Positions 26,839-35,553 of a stretch of 64,000 bases of DNA are shown here, in pieces. The position numbers and the translations under genes were made by a program. The stretch is taken from positions 62,001 through 126,000 of the forward strand of contig CBDDLH010000005.1 of NCBI GenBank assembly GCA_965230565.1, read 5' to 3'. The first letter of the stretch is position 1; each line of letters begins with the position of its first letter. The notes under the pieces are model-generated. The model ran no database searches, was not told where the DNA came from, and saw only the letters and a list, made by a program, of their open reading frames with translations. Source of the stretch: BCD1 sp965230565 (GTDB taxonomy: Bacteria > Bacteroidota > Bacteroidia > Chitinophagales > Saprospiraceae).

Positions 26839-26860
26839 TCAAGTCCTTCGTTTTGTTGTT

Positions 26861-28135
26861 GTGGAAAAGCTGACGGACAAGATAAAGAAGATCAAAACAC
26901 AGGATTTGGCGGTGTTTTTGAGCTGGTTTGTAATACTGGGCATGGTGTTCTCTCCATTTTTGTTGTCCGTGGCAATGATCGGAATTGGTGTATTGGCTGT
27001 TTTTTCACTAAAGGGATGGATACCGGTTTTTCACCCTAATCTGCGGGGACACATCCGTTCCTATCTTTCCGATAAGGCCTACTGGATCATTTCTCTGATG
27101 TTTTTCATTGTGCTTTTTAGCGGAGTAATCACAGAAACCGGAAACTGGGATTATTGGGGAGAGCGTATTCGTTTGAAAATTCCTTTTCTGCTGTTTCCTT
27201 TTGCTTTTGCTGCTATACCGGCTTTATCGGATCGTGCATTTAAAGGCATCTTATATGCTTTTGTGGGTATTCTGTTTTTTACTTGTCTGGGGGTCGGGGT
27301 AAATTATTTGATCAATTTTGAGGAAATCAATAAGCTGATGCATCAGGGGCAGCCCATGCCTACACCTCGTAACCATATCCGTTTCAGCCTATTGCTGGCT
27401 TACAGTATCATCGCTGCATTTTTTTTATATCGAAAAAAGTTCATCCTCAAATATTCATGGGAGACTCCTTTGATGTTAGGGATTTCAGGCATTTTATTTC
27501 TGTTCCTGCATTTGCTGTCGGTAAGAAGTGGTTTAGCAGCATTTTATATTACGGCTGCCATACTTATTCTACAAAAAGCCTGGGTGTCCAAACGGTATTT
27601 AACGGGACTGGCACTCATAGCATTGATGGCTGCGGTACCCTTGATTGCTTATAATACCATTCCAAGTTTTAAGGCAAAGGTTGATTACAGTATCTATGAT
27701 CGCTGGATTAGAAAACACGATCTTTCTCAAAGTGATTATTCAGACGGGGCCAGGGTGATATCCCTCAAAATTGGAATGGAGATAGGGAATGAACATCCTG
27801 TTTTCGGGGCCGGAGCCGGTAATCTTCGACAAGAGGTAAAAGATCGTTACGCAGAAAAATTTTCGGAAATTGAGCCGAAAATGCCCCACAATCAATTGGT
27901 GTCTGTCTACGCCGGTACCGGAGTTGTCGGAATAGTTCTTTTTTTACTCGCCTTTTTCTTTCCTTTATTTTACAGAAAGGCTTTCCGCAATACGATGTTT
28001 CTCAGTTTTAACATCATAGTTTTCCTGTCATTCATGGTGGAAAATACTATTGAGAATTCCATTGGTATTGCATTCTACCTGTTTTTTCTCTTGTTGAATT
28101 TAAATTATCAGACCCCGCAGCGGGAAGGGGAGTGA
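26861..28135 (+). CDS. O-antigen ligase/polymerase-like membrane protein
   Basis: A 424-residue protein with about ten to twelve hydrophobic segments. The start is a GTG at 26861 (reads MEKLTDKIKKIKTQD), because no in-frame ATG precedes the first membrane helix. The large periplasmic loop near residues 275-350 contains the O-antigen ligase (Wzy_C/WaaL) pattern: DGARVISLKIGMEIGNEHP, FGAGAGNLRQEVKDRY and MPHNQLVSVYAGTGVVG. Such proteins ligate or polymerise lipid-linked glycans at the outer face of the inner membrane. No glycan cluster is adjacent; the WecA-like transferase at 41443 could supply a lipid-linked precursor. Ligase versus polymerase is not decidable. Confidence 0.85.
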   Translation: MEKLTDKIKKIKTQDLAVFLSWFVILGMVFSPFLLSVAMIGIGVLAVFSLKGWIPVFHPNLRGHIRSYLSDKAYWIISLMFFIVLFSGVITETGNWDYWGERIRLKIPFLLFPFAFAAIPALSDRAFKGILYAFVGILFFTCLGVGVNYLINFEEINKLMHQGQPMPTPRNHIRFSLLLAYSIIAAFFLYRKKFILKYSWETPLMLGISGILFLFLHLLSVRSGLAAFYITAAILILQKAWVSKRYLTGLALIALMAAVPLIAYNTIPSFKAKVDYSIYDRWIRKHDLSQSDYSDGARVISLKIGMEIGNEHPVFGAGAGNLRQEVKDRYAEKFSEIEPKMPHNQLVSVYAGTGVVGIVLFLLAFFFPLFYRKAFRNTMFLSFNIIVFLSFMVENTIENSIGIAFYLFFLLLNLNYQTPQREGE

Positions 28136-28487
28136 GGTGCGGGTTTGAGTTGTTTCAGTTGTTCCATGTGTTTCAGGTTGTTATAATAATTCAAAAAGAA
28201 AGGCCTAAAGGCCTGTTGCTGTTAGCTTATTTTTCATCCACCGGCTTAAAAGCCAGCCCAATTGATTTACATAAATTTTGGATTAACCAGTTCTTGACCC
28301 ATACCTTACTTGCTCCGTCCTTTGGTGAGGAATGTCCCTTTAGGTCCTCTTTTGGATAATTAATAAATTATCAGGAGAATTATTATTTCGAATTTTGCAC
28401 GCTGCACCCATCACTCTGCATTTTGCACTAAAAAAACTTCTTGTTCCCTTATTCCCTTGTTCCCTTTTTTCCCTATTCCTTTGTTCA
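28136..28487. other. Convergent gap with short repeat words
   Basis: No gene is visible in 352 bases between two converging genes. On the minus strand 28142-28182 reads AACAACCTGAAACACATGG and AACAACTGAAACAAC, close to 62170-62200 on the same strand. A short palindrome AGGCCTAAAGGCCT lies at 28201-28214. From 28397 there are TGCACCCATCACTCTGCA words and then TTCCCTTATTCCCTTG words. The TGCA words recur at 62779-62806. Confidence 0.5.
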
Positions 28488-29153
28488 TCATGTATAATAT
28501 TCTTCTTCCGGCGGTCTCACTCTTCCCCTGAATATAAACCCAGCCAGCACACCAAAGACAAATCCTCCGATATGAGCCCACCAGGCAACTCCGGCTCCCG
28601 TCATATTACTTAGGTTTTGCACCCCACTGTAGGATTGTTGGAGTATCCAGAACCCAAGAAAGAGAAAAGCTGGTATTCTGATGAAAATGAAGAAAACAAG
28701 GGTTCTGATTCGACTGCGGGGAAACATCACCAGATAGGCACCCATTACTGCAGCAATAGCTCCACTTGCGCCTACAGTAGGAATTTCACTGTTATAGTTG
28801 AAGAAAATATGTCCTGCCTGGGCCGCCAGAATGCCTAAAATGTAGAAAACCAAAAACCTTCTGCTACCAATGGTCGCTTCGATATTATCTGCAAACACCC
28901 AAAGGAAAACCATATTTCCGATCAGGTGCATCCAACTGCCATGCAGGAAAGCACTGGTGAATAAAGTATACAGATCTTCGCCCCGGGTAATTTCTCCCGG
29001 AATGGCACCATAGTAATATATGAACTGGTCGTAAACTTCCCAGGGCATGCTGGACTGCCAAATGTAAATCAGTACGTTAATGGCAATGAACCCGTAACTG
29101 AATAAGGGGAAATGTCCGTGTTTGACCTGGTCGTCACCTATGGGGAAAATCAT
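28488..29153 (-). CDS. Rhomboid family intramembrane serine protease
   Basis: A 221-residue integral membrane protein with six predicted helices. The catalytic serine is S130 in VGASGAIAAVMGAYL and the catalytic histidine is H194 in WWAHIGGFVFG. The loop motif HGSWMHLIGNMVFLWVF (71-87) and the EATIGSRRF turn are typical of the family. It cleaves membrane-anchored proteins within the bilayer. Its start lies only 10 bases after the stop of the preceding T9SS protein gene, so the two are probably cotranscribed. Whether the T9SS protein is a substrate is unknown. Confidence 0.93.
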   Translation of the reverse strand: MIFPIGDDQVKHGHFPLFSYGFIAINVLIYIWQSSMPWEVYDQFIYYYGAIPGEITRGEDLYTLFTSAFLHGSWMHLIGNMVFLWVFADNIEATIGSRRFLVFYILGILAAQAGHIFFNYNSEIPTVGASGAIAAVMGAYLVMFPRSRIRTLVFFIFIRIPAFLFLGFWILQQSYSGVQNLSNMTGAGVAWWAHIGGFVFGVLAGFIFRGRVRPPEEEYYT

Positions 29154-29163
29154 TTATCCTGGT

Positions 29164-31716
29164 TTAATTTTTAATAAATTTTACTTGTCCTGAATCGTTG
29201 CCGTTTTCGAATTGTAAAAAGTAAATTCCAGAAGGAAAACGGGAAACGTCTATATAATTATTATTCAGAGATTCATTTTCAATCAGCACCTGTCCTGCAA
29301 TATTAGTGATACGGACTTTTAAGTCAATGGTTGAGTCAGCTTCCAAAAATAACCGATCCTTCACCGGATTTGGGAAAATTTTCAACTGAGCTTGACCTGG
29401 ATCGTTTACGTCCGTTATCAGCATGATATCCTGGCTAAGGGCTACTCCGCAGTAAATGTTCTGGGCGTTGAGGGTAACTTCGTAATTGCCGGGAGTTGAA
29501 TATTCATGAACCGGATTTTCTTCTATACTTGTATTACCATCCCCAAAGGTCCAGTTATAGTTAACGGCATTTAGAGAATTGTTGGTGAAACTCACGATCA
29601 ATCCGTCCACGACCTCCCAGGTGAATAATGGTTCTGGGGGAGGAAGGATCTCAATGATTCCTTCAGCCGTGAAAGTATGTGAGCCGGCATTCCCTGAGGC
29701 CGTCAATGAGACATCATAAACCCCCGGATCGCTATAGATAATAGTTGGGTTGTCTTCCATTGAGGTGGCTGGCGTTCCTCCCGGGAATTCCCATGACAGT
29801 TCCTCATAAAGACCTGTTGACGTATTGGTAAATTGGACTTCAATAGGTGCGCAACCTTCACCTTCCGTAAAAGTGAAAGAGGCGAAAATGGGGGCAGAGA
29901 GGTTAATGGTCATGGTATCTGAATCTGTTCCGCAACTATTAGAAGCTGTCAAGACAACTTCATATGATCCGAAATCCGGAAAAGTAAACTCGGGTTCTAT
30001 ATCACTCGACTGTTCTCCATTCCCAAAATTCCATAAATAATTATCAGCATTCATCGACAAGTTTACAAAGCTGACGGTCAATTCGTTGGAACTAAAGCCA
30101 AAGGATGCTTCGGGGAGAGGGGTAACCAATACCGGGATAGCTGCAGAAATCAATTCTTCTGAACAAATTCCTGAAATAACCAGCCGAAGTTGTGTCTCGT
30201 TTAGTATTTCACTAATAGGATTGATCTGAAGTTGAGGTGTATCGGTCCCCGAAAACGCATCCGTATCATTGATATCTATGAAACCGGAGCCATTATCCAA
30301 CTGCCATTGATAAGTCAGATTTGCTCCTGATAGTTCAATATTGATAAGCACCTCGTCACCAGCGCAAGCAAGGATCGCTTCCGTTTGGGAGACTATTTCC
30401 GGAATTACAAAAGCTTCCGTACCTTCCGGTAATTCGTCCTGGGTTTCCAGGGTTCCTGAAAAGCCGTTAGCTGCTCCGTTGGTATCATCACTGCACGCAG
30501 TGGAGTTGAAGCTGGTTCCTGCAAGCCCGCCACTTATGCTTAATGGATTAACGGTGATATTCGAAGAAGCAAGTATCCTTCCTCCACTTCCACCTCCGCC
30601 GGGCCCAAGGCACCGGTCGGCATTGTCATTGTCTGCATCACCGCCGTTTCCTCCTTTGGCTTCAAAGTGAAAACCAGTTGCAACCGGGGCTATGAATACA
30701 ATACTACCTGCACCACCGCCGCCACCGGCTCCATCCCCTGTGGATGCTGCAGCCTGGTCACCATTGGCTTTGATGGTATAACCTAATCCGAGGAATTCTT
30801 CAGTTATGATTATTACGATTCCTCCTCCGTTGCCTCCATTGGTGCCAACTCCGTTATTTTCATGTCCTGCTCCACCACCACCGCCCATGAAAAGGCGACC
30901 TGAGGCACCAGAAATTCCTTTTCCTCCCCGGCCTGGATAAAAACCGTCACAACCAAAAGTAGAGGGTTCGTTATTTTCACCACCTTGCCCACCGGAAGTT
31001 ACATTGGCACCGCCACCGCCACCTGAATTGTGGTCGTTTCCACCGCCGCCGCCATTAGCCTGAGCACCACGACCGTGTTCCATGCCCGGAATAATCGCTG
31101 CAATACCTTCTCCCTTTGGAGCGCCCCGCCAATTATCCTGATCGTAGGAGTAATTGTCAGCATTGGTGAGCCAGTTGCAGCTATTGTTACCGCTTACGTT
31201 GGAAATGCCTCCACGAAATCCTTTTCCACTTACATCGATGTCTGCATCTGTGATCAATTGTCCGTTGACTTTTATGGCCAACACTCCGCCGGTTTGTCCA
31301 TCCCAGGCTGCACAGGTCAGGGTACCTTCAACAGCAGCGGATTCGTATTCGGGTAGGGAAACTACCTGGACATTGCCTTCAAAATCGTAGGTGTTTACAG
31401 GCAGGTTGGTTAAAATAACTCCGTTGGCAGTTACAGCGTTGATTGCTGCGATTTCGTATTTTCCTGCTTGCCCCAGGGAAGTGATATTTCCAAAACTGCT
31501 ATTATTGGAGGTGCTGATTTCCGCCCCTTGCATTTGGATAATAACGATTAGCATTCCTGGTTCAAACCCTTCAGTATTGGAAATAAAGAGTTCGTTGGAA
31601 CATTCATCAAAACCTGTAGCAACGGCATATTGATTGATAATCCCGGAGAGTTCTGTCTGTGCAAAGGTTGTTACAGAAAAAGTCAATAGGATCAGAACGG
31701 TAGAGATGAAACGCAT
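29164..31716 (-). CDS. Secreted glycine-rich PKD protein with T9SS sorting domain
   Basis: An 850-residue protein with signal peptide (MRFISTVLILLTFSVTTFA). Residues about 20-190 form a beta domain; about 190-390 is a glycine-rich region with runs such as GGGGGANVTSGGQGG and GAGGGGGAGSIVF. An Ig-like domain follows (CAGDEVLINIELSG), then three PKD-like domains (LWNFGNGEQSSD, LSWEFPGGTPATS, NWTFGDGNTSIEENP), and a T9SS tail (LKIFPNPVKDRLFLE to QVKFIKN). No catalytic residues are seen; it is probably a surface or matrix protein. It is divergent from kynA across 91 bases and followed by a rhomboid gene. Confidence 0.88.
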   Translation of the reverse strand: MRFISTVLILLTFSVTTFAQTELSGIINQYAVATGFDECSNELFISNTEGFEPGMLIVIIQMQGAEISTSNNSSFGNITSLGQAGKYEIAAINAVTANGVILTNLPVNTYDFEGNVQVVSLPEYESAAVEGTLTCAAWDGQTGGVLAIKVNGQLITDADIDVSGKGFRGGISNVSGNNSCNWLTNADNYSYDQDNWRGAPKGEGIAAIIPGMEHGRGAQANGGGGGNDHNSGGGGGANVTSGGQGGENNEPSTFGCDGFYPGRGGKGISGASGRLFMGGGGGAGHENNGVGTNGGNGGGIVIIITEEFLGLGYTIKANGDQAAASTGDGAGGGGGAGSIVFIAPVATGFHFEAKGGNGGDADNDNADRCLGPGGGGSGGRILASSNITVNPLSISGGLAGTSFNSTACSDDTNGAANGFSGTLETQDELPEGTEAFVIPEIVSQTEAILACAGDEVLINIELSGANLTYQWQLDNGSGFIDINDTDAFSGTDTPQLQINPISEILNETQLRLVISGICSEELISAAIPVLVTPLPEASFGFSSNELTVSFVNLSMNADNYLWNFGNGEQSSDIEPEFTFPDFGSYEVVLTASNSCGTDSDTMTINLSAPIFASFTFTEGEGCAPIEVQFTNTSTGLYEELSWEFPGGTPATSMEDNPTIIYSDPGVYDVSLTASGNAGSHTFTAEGIIEILPPPEPLFTWEVVDGLIVSFTNNSLNAVNYNWTFGDGNTSIEENPVHEYSTPGNYEVTLNAQNIYCGVALSQDIMLITDVNDPGQAQLKIFPNPVKDRLFLEADSTIDLKVRITNIAGQVLIENESLNNNYIDVSRFPSGIYFLQFENGNDSGQVKFIKN

Positions 31717-31807
31717 GAGTTTTTATTTTGCCAAATGAAGTTGATGGGTCAAAATAAAGCAAATACATTCAAAATTCCTATTTTGCACTCCTAATCAAAA
31801 TACAACC

Positions 31808-32911
31808 ATGCCCTCAATGAATAAAAAGTATTCCTCTATTCATTATAACGATTATTTGCAATTGGGGAAAGTCCTTGGTAGTCAGCATCCACGTAGTGCA
31901 GATTTTGGCGAGGAAGCCCACGATGAAATGCTTTTCATTATTATCCATCAGGTTTATGAATTGTGGTTTAAAGAGATTATTCACGACCTGACTTCTGTGA
32001 TGCGCATGTTTGAAACAGATGCCCTGGATGAACGGAATGTGGGAATTGCCGTTGCTCGTTTCGAAAGGATCATCGAGATCCAGAAGATCCTTATCGATCA
32101 GATCAAGGTGCTGGAGACAATGACGCCATTGGATTTCCTGGATTTCAGGAATTACCTGCTTCCCGCCTCCGGATTTCAAAGTTATCAGTTCAGAGTAGTT
32201 GAAGTCGCTCTTGGTTTGAAACGCCAGGGAAGGATTACCTATAACAAAACGGTATATTCCAGTGTTTTTACGGAAGAGCAACAAAAGTATTTGAATGAAT
32301 TGGAGGGCGGTAAATCCATGCTGGAACTGGTGGAGGCTTGGTTGGAGCGGACCCCGTTTTTGAGTTTTGCAGGATTTGATTTCCATGAAAAATACAAAAC
32401 AGCCGTTAAGAGCATGATCGACCGGGAGAAAAATGCGATTACTTCAACCGGTTATTTATCAGAAAGAGAAAAAGATCTTCGTCTGAAAATGGTCGGTGAT
32501 ACAGATACGTATTTTCATTCAGTGCTTAATGAGGAGTTTCACAATGAAAAAGTGAAAAAGGGAGAATTGGCTCTTTCGTATAATGCCACAATGGCTGCGT
32601 TATTGATCAATCTTTATCGCGATGAGCCTATCCTCAGGATGCCGTATTTGTTGCTGACAAGGCTAGTGGAGATTGACGAATTATTTACTACGTGGAGATA
32701 CAGGCACGCCCAGATGGTTATGAGAATGTTGGGGCGAAAAATTGGAACGGGAGGTTCTTCAGGACATAAATACCTGAAAGAAACTGCCGAGCGTCATACC
32801 ATTTTCCTGGACTTGCAAAATATTTCCACGTTAATGATCCCGCGTCAGGATCTTCCGGAATTGCCGGAGGATTTGAAAAAGCAGCTTGGGTTTTATTATT
32901 CGACGAAGTAA
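31808..32911 (+). CDS. kynA: Tryptophan 2,3-dioxygenase
   Basis: A 367-residue heme enzyme that opens the tryptophan indole ring with O2 to N-formylkynurenine, the first step of the kynurenine pathway. Family landmarks: the distal-pocket region MLFIIIHQVYELWFKEI with H47, the proximal heme ligand H300 in TTWRYRHAQMVMRMLGRK, and GTGGSSGHKYL. It is longer than the roughly 280-residue proteobacterial enzymes because of an insertion around residues 150-240. An ATG three codons further in is a possible start. nbaC and kmo follow on the same strand, but 321 bases of repeat separate it from nbaC. Confidence 0.93.
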   Translation: MPSMNKKYSSIHYNDYLQLGKVLGSQHPRSADFGEEAHDEMLFIIIHQVYELWFKEIIHDLTSVMRMFETDALDERNVGIAVARFERIIEIQKILIDQIKVLETMTPLDFLDFRNYLLPASGFQSYQFRVVEVALGLKRQGRITYNKTVYSSVFTEEQQKYLNELEGGKSMLELVEAWLERTPFLSFAGFDFHEKYKTAVKSMIDREKNAITSTGYLSEREKDLRLKMVGDTDTYFHSVLNEEFHNEKVKKGELALSYNATMAALLINLYRDEPILRMPYLLLTRLVEIDELFTTWRYRHAQMVMRMLGRKIGTGGSSGHKYLKETAERHTIFLDLQNISTLMIPRQDLPELPEDLKKQLGFYYSTK

Positions 32912-33226
32912 CCAGTAGGCAGTCAGTAGTCGACAGTCTTTAGTAGTGTGGGGTCTGGGGAGGAGAGTATAGGGTGTGTTTAACCGCAAGGTTCGCGAAG
33001 GATGCGCAAGGAACGCAAGGACAATCTTTTGAACAATTTGATCCAATTATCAAACAATTTCCAACCAGGTGAAACAATATCAAATCGACCAACGGGAGAT
33101 CCCGCCACAGGGTAACACGTAGTGTCGGGACGCGAGCCAGCGAGCATGAAACACCTCGCGAAGCGAGTACTGAAACCAGCAACCAGAAACCAGAAACCAG
33201 TAACCAGTAACCAGTAACCAAAACAA
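32912..33226 (+). repeat. Composite word repeat, copy between kynA and nbaC
   Basis: Read toward nbaC: AGTCAGTAGTCGACAGTC; GGGGTCTGGGGA; TTTAACCGCAAGG with GGATGCGCAAGGAACGCAAGG (given in part, 32979-33025); CAATTTGATCC and CAAACAATTTCC words (33026-33090); a GC-rich segment with CGCGAGCCAGCGAGCATGAA (33131-33150); and the AACCAG block (33172-33220), ending 12 bases before the nbaC ATG. It fills the gap inside the kynurenine gene group. Confidence 0.7.
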
Positions 33227-33232
33227 TCTACC

Positions 33233-33751
33233 ATGAGTCAATTAGTAACACCTGTCAATTTCATGAAATGGATTGACGACAACAGAGACAAACTTAAGCC
33301 ACCTGTTTGTAACGAAGTGGTCTGGGAAAATACCGATTACATTGCCATGGTAGTCGGTGGGCCCAATTCCCGTAAAGATTATCACTATAATGAGACACCC
33401 GAATTCTTCTATCAGATAGAAGGAGATATGGTGCTCAAGGTGATCGATGACGGAGAGTTCAAAGATATTCACATCAGGGAGGGAGAGATCTTTACCCTGC
33501 CGCCAAAAGTGCCGCATTCGCCTCAGCGATTTGCTAATACTGTTGGTTTGGTCATTGAATCCAAACGACCGGAAGGTATGATGGATGCTTTGGAATGGTA
33601 TTGTGAAAGTTGCGGTCATCAGTTGTATCGTGAGCCATTTCCACTGGAAAATATCGTGACTCAGATGCCAGTCATCTTCGACCGGTATTACAACGATGAA
33701 AAATTGCGTACCTGCGATAACTGTGGCCATGTGATGCAACCTCCGGCTTAA
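33233..33751 (+). CDS. nbaC: 3-hydroxyanthranilate 3,4-dioxygenase
   Basis: A 172-residue cupin enzyme that cleaves 3-hydroxyanthranilate with O2 to 2-amino-3-carboxymuconate semialdehyde. Catalytic iron ligands are visible as H51 and E57 in DYHYNETPEFFY and H95 in PHSPQRF. A C-terminal rubredoxin-like second iron site has C124/C127 (CESCGH) and C161/C164 (CDNCGH), as in bacterial homodimeric enzymes. Length is standard. The ATG is preceded by an A/C-rich leader made of AACCAG words. kmo follows 27 bases downstream and is presumably cotranscribed. Confidence 0.95.
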   Translation: MSQLVTPVNFMKWIDDNRDKLKPPVCNEVVWENTDYIAMVVGGPNSRKDYHYNETPEFFYQIEGDMVLKVIDDGEFKDIHIREGEIFTLPPKVPHSPQRFANTVGLVIESKRPEGMMDALEWYCESCGHQLYREPFPLENIVTQMPVIFDRYYNDEKLRTCDNCGHVMQPPA

Positions 33752-33778
33752 AAAAGTTCCCAAATATTAAACAACAAC

Positions 33779-35128
33779 ATGTCACAACAAAAAATTATCA
33801 TCATAGGCGCCGGATTGGCCGGTTCATTACTGGCTATCCAGATGGCCAACCGGGGATTTGAGGTCGAGCTTTATGAAAAGCGTCCAGATATGCGGAAAGT
33901 TGATATTTCTGCCGGAAGGTCGATCAACCTAGCTTTATCTAATCGTGGCATTGCTGCCCTTAACCGGGTTGGGATGGACGAATTTATCATGGCAGAGGCA
34001 GTACCTATGCCTGGCAGACTTATTCATAGTATTTCTGGAGAGACGAATTTTCAACCTTATAGCGGAAGGGAAGGGGAGTACATTAATTCCATTTCTCGTG
34101 GCGGACTGAACAAAGCGCTGATGGATAAGGCTGACGCGATGGATAATGTAAAGATTCTTTTCAACCAAAAGTGTATTGGGGTTGATTTTTCAACAGCTTC
34201 CGCTTCTTTTAAAAATGAAAAGACCGGAGAGATTATTCATACCAGTGGTGATGTAGTGATTGGCTCGGATGGTGCCAATTCGGCAGTGAGGAATGAAATG
34301 ATGAATATCGCTCCCAAGCTGCGCTTTAGTTTTTCTCAGCATTACCTCGATCACGGATATAAAGAGTTGAGTATTCTTCCCGGGGAAGGAGGAAGTTTTC
34401 AGATGGAAAAGAATGCCCTGCACATTTGGCCGCGAGGAACTTATATGCTCATTGCACTACCAAACTTTGATGGCAGTTTTACGGTAACCTTGTTCATGCC
34501 TTTCGAAGGAGAACCCGGTTTTAATAATCTGGATACGGAAGCCAAGGTGATGGACTTTTTCAATACACAATTCCCTGATGTTGTGCCTTTGATTCCCCAT
34601 TTGGTAGAGGAGTTTTTTGAGAATCCTTCCAGTTCACTGGCTACCATCAAATGTTATCCCTGGCAGGTGAATGGCAAGTCATTGTTGATTGGGGACTCAG
34701 CTCATGCCGTCGTGCCTTTTTACGGACAAGGTATGAATGCTTCCTTTGAGGATTGCCATGAATTAGACAAGTATATTGATCAATACGGGGCTGACTGGAA
34801 ACGGGTTTTTGAAAATTATCAAAAATTCCGGAAGAAGGATGCTGATGCAATCGGTGATCTTGCGGAGGAAAATTATTTTGAAATGAGGGCCCACGTGGCT
34901 GATCCGGTATTTGTATTAAAACGGCAATTGGAAACGAAACTGGAAGATACTTTTCCGGGTTATTTCTCCAAATATTCCATGGTGACTTTTCGGGAGGACA
35001 TTCCTTATTCCGTGGCCATGAATAAAGGTCGAGCCCAGGATGACCTTTTGATGAACATCTGCTCGGAGGTGAAAAGTGTTGATGAGCTGGATATGGAGGA
35101 GGTATTGAGGCGAGTTCAAGCGGTTTGA
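33779..35128 (+). CDS. kmo: Kynurenine 3-monooxygenase
   Basis: A 449-residue FAD-dependent aromatic hydroxylase converting kynurenine to 3-hydroxykynurenine with NADPH and O2. It shows the N-terminal FAD dinucleotide-binding motif IIIGAGLAGSLLAIQMA, the LYEKRPDMRK that follows, an internal GDVVIGSDGANSAVR, and the second FAD contact LLIGDSAHAVVPFYGQGMNA (from about residue 302). INLALSNRGIAALNRVG near residue 47-63 is typical of the Kmo subgroup. It ends a kynA-nbaC-kmo set. Kynureninase, formamidase and the carboxymuconate semialdehyde decarboxylase are not in the window. Confidence 0.95.
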   Translation: MSQQKIIIIGAGLAGSLLAIQMANRGFEVELYEKRPDMRKVDISAGRSINLALSNRGIAALNRVGMDEFIMAEAVPMPGRLIHSISGETNFQPYSGREGEYINSISRGGLNKALMDKADAMDNVKILFNQKCIGVDFSTASASFKNEKTGEIIHTSGDVVIGSDGANSAVRNEMMNIAPKLRFSFSQHYLDHGYKELSILPGEGGSFQMEKNALHIWPRGTYMLIALPNFDGSFTVTLFMPFEGEPGFNNLDTEAKVMDFFNTQFPDVVPLIPHLVEEFFENPSSSLATIKCYPWQVNGKSLLIGDSAHAVVPFYGQGMNASFEDCHELDKYIDQYGADWKRVFENYQKFRKKDADAIGDLAEENYFEMRAHVADPVFVLKRQLETKLEDTFPGYFSKYSMVTFREDIPYSVAMNKGRAQDDLLMNICSEVKSVDELDMEEVLRRVQAV

Positions 35129-35259
35129 ATTATTAACACAAAGTCACATAGAAAACATAGTTTTTATTATTAGAATCTTTATGGGCTATGTGGCTCCCGA
35201 CCGTTCGGTCCGGGTTGTCGCTTCACATCGATATGTGTTGAAATTCTTGAATGATCCCT
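35129..35259. repeat. Short repeat region 3' of kmo
   Basis: Contains ACACAAAGTCACATAG and, about 35 bases on, the opposite-sense GGGCTATGTGGC. A stem CCCGACCGTTCGGTCCGGG (35198-35216) and CACATCGATATGTG (35225-35238) follow. It lies in the convergent gap between kmo and a small gene and may serve as a transcript end. The CCCGACC words recall the insert shared by 26688-26711 and 58791-58814. Confidence 0.4.
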
Positions 35260-35484
35260 TTATTCCAACTTATTCTTAAAAATCAGTAACATCCCCTGGG
35301 TATAACTTACCGTTGACTGGGCAGAAGTCACTGCCTGGATTTGATCCAATTGATAGCCTTTCTTGGAGTATTCAACAATAGCTGCCTGTACATCTCGCGC
35401 CAGTTGATCACCGTTGATGGAATAATCAGCCATTAATTTGGATGGGTTGGTTCTCTCTGCTTCGACAAAAATGGTTAGGTACAT
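35260..35484 (-). CDS. Small conserved-looking protein of unknown function
   Basis: A 74-residue cytoplasmic protein without signal or membrane segment. The sequence has an alternating helix and strand look: KLMADYSINGDQLARDVQAA, then a glycine turn in SKKGYQLDQIQAVTS, then a hydrophobic strand TQGMLLIFKNKLE. The layout (helix, GY/GW turn, strand ending in LIFK) resembles DUF4177-type small proteins, but this is only a likeness. It sits in front of no other gene. Its complete frame, normal composition and ATG favour a real gene. Confidence 0.55.
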   Translation of the reverse strand: MYLTIFVEAERTNPSKLMADYSINGDQLARDVQAAIVEYSKKGYQLDQIQAVTSAQSTVSYTQGMLLIFKNKLE

Positions 35485-35553
35485 ATGATTGTATTAGTTA
35501 AACTTGAACATCCTCAGCCTTAGCCTCAGCCTTTTTTTAGATTACTTGTGATT

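Larger units (their letters stand above)
26184..26860. other. Repeat-filled gap between pheS and the O-antigen-ligase-like gene
   Basis: This 677-base divergent gap contains no gene. It holds the pheS leader (26218-26264), a composite word repeat pointing to pheS (26320-26530) and a second one pointing to the membrane-protein gene (26674-26838). A perfect 16-base direct repeat ATACTAATATCAAACC occurs at 26557-26572 and 26805-26820. The short frames found here are repeat translations without family resemblance. Confidence 0.6.

Noticed and set aside
26184..26860. tRNA or rRNA genes in the larger gaps
   Set aside because: No acceptor/TPsiC pattern or CCA-adjacent stem was seen in this or the other gaps; the content is repeat words.
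33172..33221. CRISPR-like run of AACCAG repeats
   Set aside because: Units are 7-8 bases, directly adjacent and irregular, with no spacers or cas genes. It is a word tract, the last block of the composite repeat.
33242..33763. 173-residue minus-strand frame across nbaC
   Set aside because: It is antisense to nbaC, whose iron ligands and rubredoxin-like cysteines are all intact.
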